Assembly (NCBI GenBank): GCA_030998015.1
Contig: JARWMV010000236.1
Coordinates: forward strand, 1,178,001-1,242,000
From: Ceratorhiza oryzae-sativae
Lineage: Eukaryota; Basidiomycota; Agaricomycetes; Cantharellales; Ceratobasidiaceae
DNA length: 64,000 nt
Direction: 5' to 3'
Part shown: piece by piece, positions 35,525 through 45,619 of the stretch
Layout: each line of letters starts with the position of its first letter
How positions within the stretch are numbered: position 1 is the first letter of the stretch
Notes under the pieces: model-generated
Told to the model about the DNA's origin: nothing
The model's input: the letters and a program-made list of their open reading frames with translations, nothing else
Databases searched by the model: none
Translations under genes and position numbers: made by a program

Positions 35525-38500
35525 TCAAGGATCATGGCGTCGTTCTTCTAGCCCCGTGTGTATCTGCGCAGGCGAGTCAGAATATTGATATGCGAGTGGG
35601 CTAAGGCGGCTTTCGGGACGTCGTCCGCTCAGTCGATTAGGGACCCATTGTGCACCCTTTCCCCCTTCTCCACCGCTTGGCGCGCGTTTAAACTGAACGC
35701 CCCCAATCTCAAACACAGTCCACCTGCTATCGTCGAATCCAGGTTCCGGAACAAGCACCGGATACCCCCGTTCGTCTTGTTCAATACGATATTTGGGCAT
35801 CCGCTTCTTCTCCTCGCCCGCTTGTGGCGTGGCCTCTGACGACGGGGCCGCAGGACGGGCAGGCAGAATTGGCGGGGTCATCATGCTCTCCCCGCGAACC
35901 ACGTCGTTCGGCAAGTTTGGACCTGACGTCACAACGCCACCAGCATATGGCCAAGGCGGCATAGTGGCGGGCTCCGGTGACTCCTCGGGTTCCTCTGGGA
36001 TGCCAAACCGATGCGGATCCGGGCTTGAACGCCATCCCCAAGCTTCGTGTCCAATCTTTGGCCCACGCGAATCCCTTGCCAGAGGGGAACTTGCTGCGGC
36101 ACGAGCAGCCTGCTCACGAGGATACCACGAAGGAAGCTTGCCAACCTCGGGACGGGGTGGAGGACTGTGGCTCATTGGAGGTAGCTGAGGAGCAGTCGGC
36201 GATGGTAAATAATCCGTCTGTTGGCGAGGCCGGTCGTAGCGATCGTAACGGTCGTGTCGGTCGTGATGCCGAGGATCATCTTCTTCATGGCTGGAAGGGT
36301 AAGCCGACTCGGCGTATTGGTGAGAACGCGAGGAAGACAATCGGCCTCGCAACCAAGGCATTGACGAAATGCTCAACATGGATGCAGCAAGCTTCTCTCG
36401 CTTGGACAATGGCTCGACGGTAACAAATGACATCTCGGAGCCAGTCTTGCGGTTTTGTGAACGCCGCTGTTGTTCCGCTCCAGACATTTGAGTCACTGGC
36501 CGGGGAAGAGGATGCTCGCTTGAAGGAGGCTGTGCCTCGCTCGCGTCCTCAATATGGACGGATCGCGGAGGAGTATGAGGGCCCGGAGGTGCTGAGCGAT
36601 CGATCATTGGAGACGCGGATGGCGAAGGTCGATCCAGGAGCACTCCCGGAGAGGTTAGCGTAGGGGTAGGCATGCGAGGAAGAACATATGGTGTATCCAG
36701 TTGAGGTGTACGAGCAGGTCAACCTGCGTTTCGATATGCGCCTGGTATCGCGGCACATCATATGGATCGTGTTCTGCTGGTAGATTATCAGCAGGAAGGA
36801 TGTGAACTTCTCTGTGCTCCGGGGGTGGCGTTGGAGCCGGTGGTGTCTGGATTGGAGGGTTCCGCTCGGGTGACGCACGAAGAGAGTGTTGAGGTGGCGG
36901 AGTATATGATTGACCAGGTTCGAGGAGAGGTGGAGGGCTACGGGATCGAGGGTCCAAAGGTGGAGGAGGGCTAGGTGTGCGGATTTCCTGAGGCGGAACA
37001 CTACGAGCAGGCGGAGGAGGGCTTGGAGTTGGGACAGGTGGAGGGCTGTGAGCTGGGGGCGGCCGCTGAGGTGGCGGAGTACGAGCGGGAATCGGAGGGC
37101 TCTGCGACGGTAAAAAGTGAACGGCTTGTTCTTGAGGAACTGGACTACGAGATCTATGAACTATTATCGGAATAGGCTGAGGGGGGAAGTAGCTATCGGA
37201 AGTATCCTGGTGGTGATCACGACGGTCGGTGTGATGATGTTCAGGCTCGTAACCGTGTACAACATGTGGCTCATGAGCTAAAGGGTCTTCATCAGCATAC
37301 TGGTTGTCTGTTACACCAGTCGTAGTCGCGAGTAGCGTTTGCGATGGTCTGCGTGGTGCGCCAGCGCGAGAGCGACGCCATCCTTCATGCCTCGATTCGG
37401 AAGCACCACTCGTCTTGGCTTGACGAGTGGAGCTGTTGGATAGTTTTCTGGCCGGGGTGTTAGGCCGAGTGTCTTCGGACTGCGCAGTGTGGAAAGTTGT
37501 TGTGCTTGTTGTCCGTTTGTGTTCACTATGCAGCATTGGCACGCTACTTACGAGGTCTTTGGGTGCCTCAGTAGGCGAATTCGAATGCACAGAATGGAAT
37601 TCTTCCACTTGTCCCATCGGCAGAGCGATCTTCGTCGGACCCGTAGTCTTGTTCTTGAGGCTCCCCCGGCGTTTGGGTGCAGCCGTCGGGATGATTCTTC
37701 CTTGAGCATCGCGTACGACCGGTGGACTTTCACCCCAGCCATCAGATTCTATCATATGCCGTCAGAATTAGTTTGTTCATGTTTGGTGATCAAAACAAAC
37801 CATAGTCCACATGGACGACCTCCGGCTCAACTCGGCGCTCATGGGTTTTGGAGCTCTCTTTACGTCGGCTGCGTGTTCTGATTAAACTGGCAGAGCGAAT
37901 GATTCCGGCGGGTGTAGCGCTCATCTTGGGGCGGGGAACAGAGGGGGGAGAACTAGAGGGAGGGGAATCTGGGCCATCAATTGGCACGGTTCGTCCGCTT
38001 AAAGATAGCAAACGCTTGAGGCGTCCAGGCACGATGTCACGCCCTTCATGGACATCGTGGGCACCACGAACATTGTGTAAAACGAGGCCATCATCATGAA
38101 AGTACTCGCGCTGGGGGGGCGGATTGACCGCAGTTACCGTAGTGGCATCGCTCTTCTCCATATGATGTGCGGGAGCCTGTTCGCGTCCCTCTGTCGAGCG
38201 TGGTTTATCGCCATCGATTATTTGGATAGTACGCGGACCGTTTTCAAGGTGTGCGCCAGGACTATGCAGATCAGGGATGGTGGGAAGAGCCTCGACCACC
38301 GGACGCTGAGGGGGTGTTTGCGGGTTATCAAGAGGCCATTCTAGGTCCATCTTCTGGGATTCGATGCGAGGCAAGGTGTCAGGGAACCTGGTAGCATGAG
38401 GGGTCGCATACTGGTCGTTGGCTCGAATCGAGGAATGGGGAGATGGTTTTCGCCATGTATGAGGGGATGGCGACCGACTGCCACGATCCTCTGGTGAAGG

Positions 38501-39372
38501 TGAGCGTGAGATGTCGGCACGCTGCTTGGCTGGCCGAGTTGAGCCTACCCCGATCCTCTGTAGCGATGTCCGGAAGCGAGAAGTGAGACCAGGGCGATTC
38601 TTTGATTTCATGCTCTCCCGGTCATATACCGGAGTGGCGTTGTGGATTTCGAGCACGGGTGTCTGAGGTTCCGACTCGTCGCTATTTGCGTACACGTCAG
38701 CGTCCCGGAGCTCGTCTTGAGAGCGCTCCCGGTGGTGGGAATGAGAATCGTCCGGATGGCGCGATCGGCTGTGATCCCTGGAGTGAGAAGTCCAGGGATA
38801 GCCGTCGCCCGTGCGGTAAGCGGTAGGGGGAGCCGTAGTGCTTTTGTATCTGGGTGCGTCTTTGGAGGGTTTAGACTTGTGTCGGTGGGACGGTTGGCGA
38901 TCGGGAGACTTTTGGCTCTCCTCCCAGTTCCTCCTAATCTTCTCTGCAGAAGTAATGCTCTCTGCCTCGCCTGGCACCTGGTGATCAGCGGGAATATCGG
39001 ACGCTGCAGAAGGCCCCTGTCGAGGCTTATCCTTGGAACGGTGGTCGTGCGCAGCCGAGTGAGTGACAACCGCGACTGGAATCTCGCGGGTCAAGTCCGC
39101 CAGCTGGGAAGGAAAAAAACAAGGGATCGAATCGACACATGACATCACCAAAACAAAGCGAGCGCACGGACCTCGTTCTTGATTCGGGCAGCAAGATTCA
39201 GTGGAGAGCGGTACTCGGTCGTCGGAATGTCTTCAGACATTTTCTTCAAGGTCTGCGCCAGGCGGTCCGTCGCCGACGTCTGGGTCGAGTCGGCGAGCGA
39301 ATGGGTATTGTTCTCAGGCGGGACGGGGGGGAGTGGCTTGCGCTCGCGCTCCACCGAATTGGCCCGTGACAT
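35525..39372 (-). CDS. Large disordered Ser/Pro/Arg-rich protein
   Basis: Four open stretches on the minus strand (39372-39145, 39151-37790, 37755-36655, 36673-35525) read as one low-complexity protein of about 1,200 residues, with short introns near 39170-39100 and 37800-37745. The start MSRANSVERERKPLPPVPPE is followed by LAARIKNELADLTREIPVAV, the only helix-like segment. The rest is rich in Ser, Pro, Arg, His and Asp, with RSRSP-type, SPPSSSPPS and PPPRPPP stretches, so it is probably disordered and phosphorylated. A C-terminal segment (YRIEQDERGYPVLVPEPGFD, then SRWTVFEIGGVQFKR) looks structured and could be the conserved part. I do not recognise a domain. Around 36.66-36.73 kb the frame shifts at Pro-rich sequence without a clear intron. 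Confidence 0.7.
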
Positions 39373-39576
39373 GAGGTGTGGTGGAAGAAGTGAGGAGCAA
39401 GTCGAAATGCGAGATGACGAAAACACGCTCTCCAATCCGCAAAATCGTTCGTCCTCGAGGCAGAATGGCTAGGCTGACTTCACAAATTGATCACGTGTCA
39501 TTGTTATTTCGGGGACTGTCCGTATCTAGGCGCCCGACTGCCTTATTAATTACACCGTGGCGGTCAGTGGCTAGGC

Positions 39577-40971
39577 TCACGGAGGGCTCCTCCACGAATG
39601 GTTCTCCCAACCCGCCTCCCTCAGTGCCTCGATCACCACGTTTTCTTGAGATTTGCGTGCTTCAGAGCTTCCGTTTTCAACCTCTCGCCACACTGCGACC
39701 GCCTCATGGACTTCGCGCGTCCGGCTGAATCCAGTAACCAACGGCACGCCCGCCATCGCCCCAGATGTTTTAGCTAGCGCGTACCCCAACGCGACGTTCG
39801 GTAGTCCCCCGGGCCACTCTCTGCACATGGGAATCAAATTTTCATCTTTGAATGCTATCATCTCAGTGCTGGCCGGATGCCAGCTCGGCGGACTGGGTGT
39901 CAAGTAACCCATGTTGAGGGGAGACGCCGTGAGGAGCTCCTTGGCGCCAGTTTCGCGGAACAACGGCGCATACACATCGAATGCATGGTTTTGCAAGTTC
40001 CAATGCGCGTAGGACATAATGATGTCAGGTGGGTTGCCCTTGGCGGCCACAAGTCTACCCAGACGCAGCAAGACCGGTAGCGGATAACCTATGGACCCAA
40101 ATCAGCCTTAGATAACGTATTTTGCGATCAACAAACCTGTCAAGCCAATCGCCCGAATAAGCCCTTGCTCCTTCATTTTCTTCAATTCATCAAACGCATC
40201 GACGATCTTTTGGTCACCATACCCATGCACCCGATCGCGATCCTCAGGACGTAGCCCCCAAGTCGCCTGGAGCGAAGGGTCCTCGAGAACTTTGATGGGA
40301 TTGCCTGTCGGATCAGCCGGCCAAACAGGCGTGCAGACGAATTCGGTGTCGTGCAAGAACATGACGTCCAAGTAGGTCGTCCCCAGTCGCTTGAGACTAC
40401 GCTCGACGCTCTTCCGAATTGTATCCCGAGAGTAGTCAAAGTCCTCGGCTGGGCCACCATATCGCCCACATTTAGTTGCCTTTGGCGTTGAGGTCTCTGT
40501 TAGGCACCCGACCACATGTGTCCAAGACCCAGGGACACTCACAATCTTGTATGACTCCCGAGGAAACTCGTCTGCGACGGCTCTTAATATGGCTCCAAGC
40601 ACAATCTCAGAGGTTCCGTAATATGCCGAGGTATCAAATGCCCGGATCCCATAGCTAGAGTAGGGGGTCAGATCGACTATCGACCGTTCCTACCGCCGCG
40701 CACCGTAGGGCCAGACGAACCGTCCGAAAAGGCTCTGGGCTATTCACCAACTCTTCAGAGTTATAGATCCCAGCCCCAAGCGTCGCAGTGCCAACAACTA
40801 TTCTTGGCCACTGCCCTTCTCCAATCGTAGGCTAAACGCTGGATTAGTGTCGCTCGGGGTCTCGCTGCTAAAGTGACCTACAATCAGGTTCCCCACTGGG
40901 CGATCTTCTTCGCCATCTGGGATGTTCTGGGGGACTTCGTATGTAGGCTGGGGGTCCGTAAGCTTGAGCAT
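39577..40971 (-). CDS. ARA2: Aldo/keto reductase, D-arabinose/L-galactose dehydrogenase type (Ara2-like)
   Basis: Four exons (40971-40882, 40831-40704, 40654-40137, 40088-39577) total 1248 nt, giving 415 residues; the introns are 48-50 nt. The aldo/keto reductase tetrad can be seen: Asp and Tyr in IRAFDTSAYYGTSE, Lys in the ESYKIVSV strand, and His in YLDVMFLHDTEF. The cofactor-binding end contains PLVTGFSRTREVHEAVAVW. This domain arrangement fits NAD-dependent D-arabinose 1-dehydrogenase (Ara2), which makes D-arabinono-1,4-lactone for D-erythroascorbate, the fungal antioxidant. Related plant enzymes oxidise L-galactose. The insertion VCTPVWPADPTGNPIKVLED near the middle is longer than in simple AKRs. 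The gene has no targeting signal. Substrate is inferred from family, not shown. Confidence 0.85.
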
Positions 40972-41409
40972 AGCGGCTTGTTCTCAGGGTACCTGTGGTC
41001 CATCTGGAGAGACCCAGGCTTTTATACATTGGGTGGGTCAATCGAGCCTCGGCAATGTAGGCCGAATATGGGCAAAGCGCCGAGCAGTTCAGTTCCGATT
41101 CAAACCCAGACAATCCAGACAGGTGAAAGAGACATCCATTTCATTGAGCGAGGTACAGGATCGAGCAATCGACAGTAACAAGCTGTTTACATGTTGTAAT
41201 GAGGAAAAAGAAAAAGGCACATCAGATGTCGTAAAAAGCACCAGCTTCCTACAGATTTCAGACAATTAATTCAAAATGCGCCCAGATATCATTATTAGCG
41301 GGACAACTGAAGGGTGAAGAGAGAATGCCGAAGAACAGAGCACTTGGTATCCCGGATGAAAGTAGCTGAACCGAGTGTCAATGAACCGGGCAAAGGGAAT
41401 AAACACCAT

Positions 41410-43503
41410 CTAGTGCATGGGGATAGCCCGCACGCGAATCGAGACACTACGTTGGCGCCTGCGAGCACGACGAGCACGTCGACGCTCCTTGCGGCGAGCC
41501 TTACGCTCAGCCTTCTTGGCCGCGCGTTGCTCGGAGCGACGAGACGAGTAGTAACGGTCCTCCTCGCTTGATTCGGTACTAGAGCTTGAGCTACTTGAAC
41601 TCTCGCTCTCACTATCGGATTCATCGTAGGCGCGCAACTTCGAATCGGGGTTCATGCCTTGTGGTCCTGACTGACGGGAGCTTCCCTTGAAAACGGCGAT
41701 GTCGACTCCACGTGGTATGAAGAACACGCTATTCCACTGGGTGATCACGTCAATCAACGAGTCAAGAGCGCTGCTACGCGTCGAATGGACTGCTTGGGAA
41801 GCAGCTTGGATAATGGCCTATCCAGGCGTGAGTATTGGCCACAAAAAGATGACCCAGGTTGCTTACCTGCATGCAGCGATCCCATTCATCGGCCATGACA
41901 TCGTGCGGGACAAGCGCAGCCGGAAGTGGTGGAGGCTGAGGCTGCAACAACTCCCTCAAATCCTCAACGAGGAAGAATTCTTCAAATGCAGTAAACGGCT
42001 GGGCCCTGTTAAGTTCGCGACCGGATACTGGGATGTTAGCATAGCCCCCGCCACCGCCGGCGGCCGTACCAGGGCGACGAGTAGTAGTCAGAGCATACGC
42101 ATCACCCGGGCCGCCAGCGAGTGGAGCAGACGCAGTTGAATAAGGAGTGCGATCAACACCGTAGTTGTATCCACCAGGTGGGTTCGGGTCACGAGCGTTA
42201 AAACCACCACCATACCCGCCAGGAAGTTGGGAAGGGCCCATCGAGGGCGACGGGTGACGGCTGCGACTGTAGGTTCCAGGATGGGGAGAGGGACCTCCAC
42301 GCATGGGTGGGACATCTTCGTAGTGGCCCGATGGCGGGAACGCAGAGTGAGGTCGGACCGGAGAACCGGGCATAGAGCGAGCACCAGCCCCATACCCACC
42401 CGGAACAGGAACAGAATACCCTCCGCCCGGGCCACCAGGCATTGGCAGGCCCGCCGACGCATAGTAGGGCTGACGCGAAGTCTCGTAATTTCCGCTTATC
42501 TTGCGAGGGCGGTCGGGCTCTGTAACACTTCCCTTGCGGCTACGATAGCCTCCAGCAGAAGGGGCGTAGGCGGCGCCACCGCTCATGCGACGCTCGCGGC
42601 GACTGTTGAAAGACATGTCAAGCGACTCGAGCTTGCGAGAGAGTTCTTCATCGCGGAGCGCAGTTCCCCCGCTCATGCGGCGAGCACGCTCGAAGCCGCC
42701 GAGACCGGCGCCCGCGCTCATACGCCGCGCGCGTCCAGCGTCCTGACGTCCAGCGTCCTGGCGCCCAGCAATATCATAGGGATCCTGAGGATCACGACCC
42801 CAATCGCCACTACGAGGAGCCTTTTGACGCTCCTTTTCTTCCTTGCGGGCACGTTTCTCTGCTGCACGGCGCTCTTTCTCCCTGGATAGAGTATTCTGTT
42901 ATTTCAATATCAACTCCTGAAGAGCTCCACATCACATACCATCTCCTTACGGCCTTGTCATATTCACGTTGGGTCATCCCCGGACGCATCTGTGGATAAT
43001 CATCTGCAGGAGATTCTGGCGGATACCCTCCGATAGTCGATCCGGGAGGTGGAACGGACGACATCGGGACAGGGATCGGGGGCATGCTCATGCCATTCGG
43101 CTGTGGCAACTGGGCAGCGTTGGCGGTGGTGATCGCGCCAGCTGGAATGCCCGCCGCCGATGCCTGGCTCGACGTCGCGGTGACCCACTTGATGCCGCGA
43201 GTTGGCCCGTTGGGCGTCTGGTAGAACGTTTCTGAGACAACATCAGCTGATCGTGCGATCGGATGTGGGTGTGGTGCGCCTACCCTGCGCAATGACGGGC
43301 GTATATGTCGCGATGCCATCGGGGCCTTCAGACTTGGCATACGCGATGGTGCCGGGCTGGGCGTTAGCGTAGGGATCCGCCGCCGGTGGAGCGCTGGGCA
43401 TCGGCTGGGGGGGCATCGCGTACCCAGCCCCCGGCGACGGCGCATATCCGCCGGGGTTGGCGTAGGGTTGCTGGGGGAACGGAACAGACCCGTAGGAGGT
43501 CAT
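41410..43503 (-). CDS. Gly/Pro/Tyr-rich protein with basic C-terminus
   Basis: I see no known domain. The first exon starts at 43503 with MTSYGSVPFPQQPYANPGGY. Then come FYQTPNGPTRGIKWVTATSS, a charged helix (REKERRAAEKRARKEEKERQ), and a long region of PGGYG and SPS repeats rich in Gly, Pro, Tyr, Ser and Arg with RRMSGG motifs. A more ordered part (FTAFEEFFLVEDLRELLQPQ, then DEWDRCMQ) is followed by LIDVITQWNSVFFIPRGVDI, which looks like a folded domain end. The C-terminus has a poly-Ser run (SESESSSSSSSS) and an Arg/Lys-rich tail. Proteins of this build are seen across Agaricomycetes; the low-complexity repeats suggest a condensate-forming or coat-associated role, which is a guess. Introns are short. 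Confidence 0.65.
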
Positions 43504-43829
43504 GCTTGGAGTACGCAGCGACGGGTTGTGGTCGTCGTTGAGAGAAAGTGGTGCAGGGTGAAGGGCGGCGCTCTTATTCGAAACTGGAGGCCGGAAAGAA
43601 GGAGGTCACTGCCACATTGGGCGACTCATCTCATGATGTCGATGATCCAACCGCGATTGTGCGCTAGGCCGATTATATGCACCCAGTTGCAGTCGTCTCT
43701 TACGTCCGCAGCAACACGTTTCAATGCTAAATATTCTATCGGCAGGACAAAGGTGTGGTTGGCATCCCCCACCCATCCCCCGGACCTCGCGTATACAACG
43801 TGATCGCCATGCACGGCATCACCGGCAGA
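43504..43829. promoter_or_regulatory. Intergenic region upstream of the Gly/Pro-rich gene
   Basis: This 326-base stretch lies between the GCD2 stop and the Gly/Pro-rich gene start. No ORF in it has family support, and it should contain that gene's promoter and the GCD2 polyadenylation region. Confidence 0.35.
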
Positions 43830-45435
43830 TCACTGGCCCCCTTGTGTCTCTCGGGATAACACGGTTGGAACAGACGATACGGGAATCAGCCCGACCTCCG
43901 TCACGACCGCAGTGATATATGCCGGAGGTGTGAGATCATAGAGCGGGTTAAGAAGCTGGAGGTTAAAATCTTCCATGACCGACTTTGCTGCCGGTTGGGC
44001 GACCGGAGCTCTGCTCGCCATCTCCGCTGATGAGACTGATGTACAGAAGATCAGAGCCAAGGAATCGAGGTCAACGTCTACACGCACCAAGCTCGTTTTT
44101 TGTGAAGCTGTCGAGGTTCACGCTATCGGAGAACTTGTATGTCTCGCAACAGGCCAGCACGGGGACATGGTGTTGTTTAGCCATCATCGCAACTAGTGCG
44201 GTGCCAACTCGAGAGTAGAGCGCCCCGTTCGAATGGAGTGCGTGAGTCCCCAGAAACACAATCGACGCCTCTTGTATGATCGTCCCCAGAGCGGACAATA
44301 GGCAATAAGTGCATGGGATGCCGGCCGCAGCCAGTGTTCTCAAGAGGTTCCTACCTGGGCTTGGGGTTAGATGGGGTATATTAACTTGGGAGTGCAAAAT
44401 ACCTTCAAGCATCGGCCGAGAATCGACGACAATAACCTCGAATCGCTTTCCTGCATGATGTGCGGAAACCAACAGTTTTTCTACAACCGACGACCTACGT
44501 GAACGTGAGTACATGCGCAAAGGCGCACATCTGGGCGCACCTTGCGTAAGTCAAAACAACATCACCGTCGCGAATTTTTGCCAACCCAAATGTGGATATT
44601 GCTACATCTGCCGCAATAATGCGCTCTTGTAAGTATTGGTCGATTTTATAATATAGCTCTGCTTTCGCCTGTAGCTGCGTCAAGAAGCTATGTGCGAACT
44701 AGGATTCTATACTCACAGCTTGCTCTGTGAGATCGATGTCAATGTTACTGATCTGGACTTTGAGGCTGCGGATAGCGTTTCCAAGGCTGACAGACATGGG
44801 TCTCGCGGATGTAAGGTAGGATATCTGGGGCGATAGATAGGTCATGATATGACGGGACAGCGTGTTGTTTGCTGGTGTGGCATAATCTGCAATAACCTGG
44901 ATTATTTGCGTTTGGTGCGAAAGCTAAAGCCGCAGCAATAGAATACGCACTGTCTTGAACGCAGTCAGCGCCGCAATACATCTTGCGTTGGCGCCCGTGA
45001 TCTTGTATTCAGCGAACAAAAGCCCAAGCCGTATAATCGACGGGTGTATCTCGCCCTTGATTTTCTGAGCAAGTTGGCCGCGAGCACCGAAATGCGAGAA
45101 TATGCGCAAGTCTCGGATTTTATTCTCGACGTCGGCCACAGTCGATTGGGGGTGATCGTTTGAGAGCAGCGAACCACGCCTGTCGTGCACCTCGTCCTGT
45201 TTCGGAGCCGCTGGCTTCTTCTGCTTGGGTTTGGCAGCGGCCGGCGCCTTGCTCCCCCCGCTTCTGTATTTGCTGTACCAGATGGCTTGCTTGCCGTTGC
45301 TGCGGCCTTGGCTGCTCTTTGCTTTTCTTGCCGTTCTCTGTTCTCAGCCCTGATTTGAGCCTTTGTCTTTGGAGCATCTCCGGCTGGTAGATTCTTCGCA
45401 GAGGATACAGCAGGAGAGTTTTGCTGCGACGACAT
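43830..45435 (-). CDS. GCD2: eIF2B delta subunit (guanine-exchange factor regulatory subunit)
   Basis: eIF2B delta belongs to the regulatory subcomplex of the eIF2 guanine-nucleotide exchange factor in the cytosol, the target of the integrated stress response. The N-terminus MSSQQNSPAVSSAKNLPAG is followed by a Lys/Arg/Glu-rich helix (KTKAQIRAENRERQEKQRAA), typical of the delta subunit. Then come ENKIRDLRIFSHFGARGQLA, KGEIHPSIIRLGLLFAEYKI, the alpha-helical core RHIMTYLSPQISYLTSARPM, and the Rossmann-like part (GDVVLTYA, FEVIVVDSRPMLEG, GIPCTYCLLSALGTIIQEAS, VFLGTHALHSNGALYSRVGT). The C-terminus NPLYDLTPPAYITAVVTEVG plus PTVLSRE is diagnostic of this family. Several introns of about 50 nt interrupt it. 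The start lies 184 bases from the divergent RAT1 start. Confidence 0.95.
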
Positions 45436-45619
45436 TTCGAGTCGCCAACCGGTCTTGTAGAGTTCAGATAGCTTCGCGAGAGTAGAGTGTGACTCGTCAA
45501 GGTGAATTTGGGATCGACGTCCACGTGACTACCGGTGTTTACGCAGCTGGCTGAGTCCGCGCCTCTTTACTCCCAACCATCATCCGTACCGTCGGTTTAT
45601 CTTAATCTAAGTCCTCGTA
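45436..45619. promoter_or_regulatory. Shared divergent promoter of GCD2 and RAT1
   Basis: Only 184 bases lie between the two start codons. The segment includes a CACGTG motif (45522-45527), the E-box bound by bHLH factors, and pyrimidine-rich DNA without a clear TATA. It must serve both genes unless one starts transcription inside the other. Confidence 0.6.
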
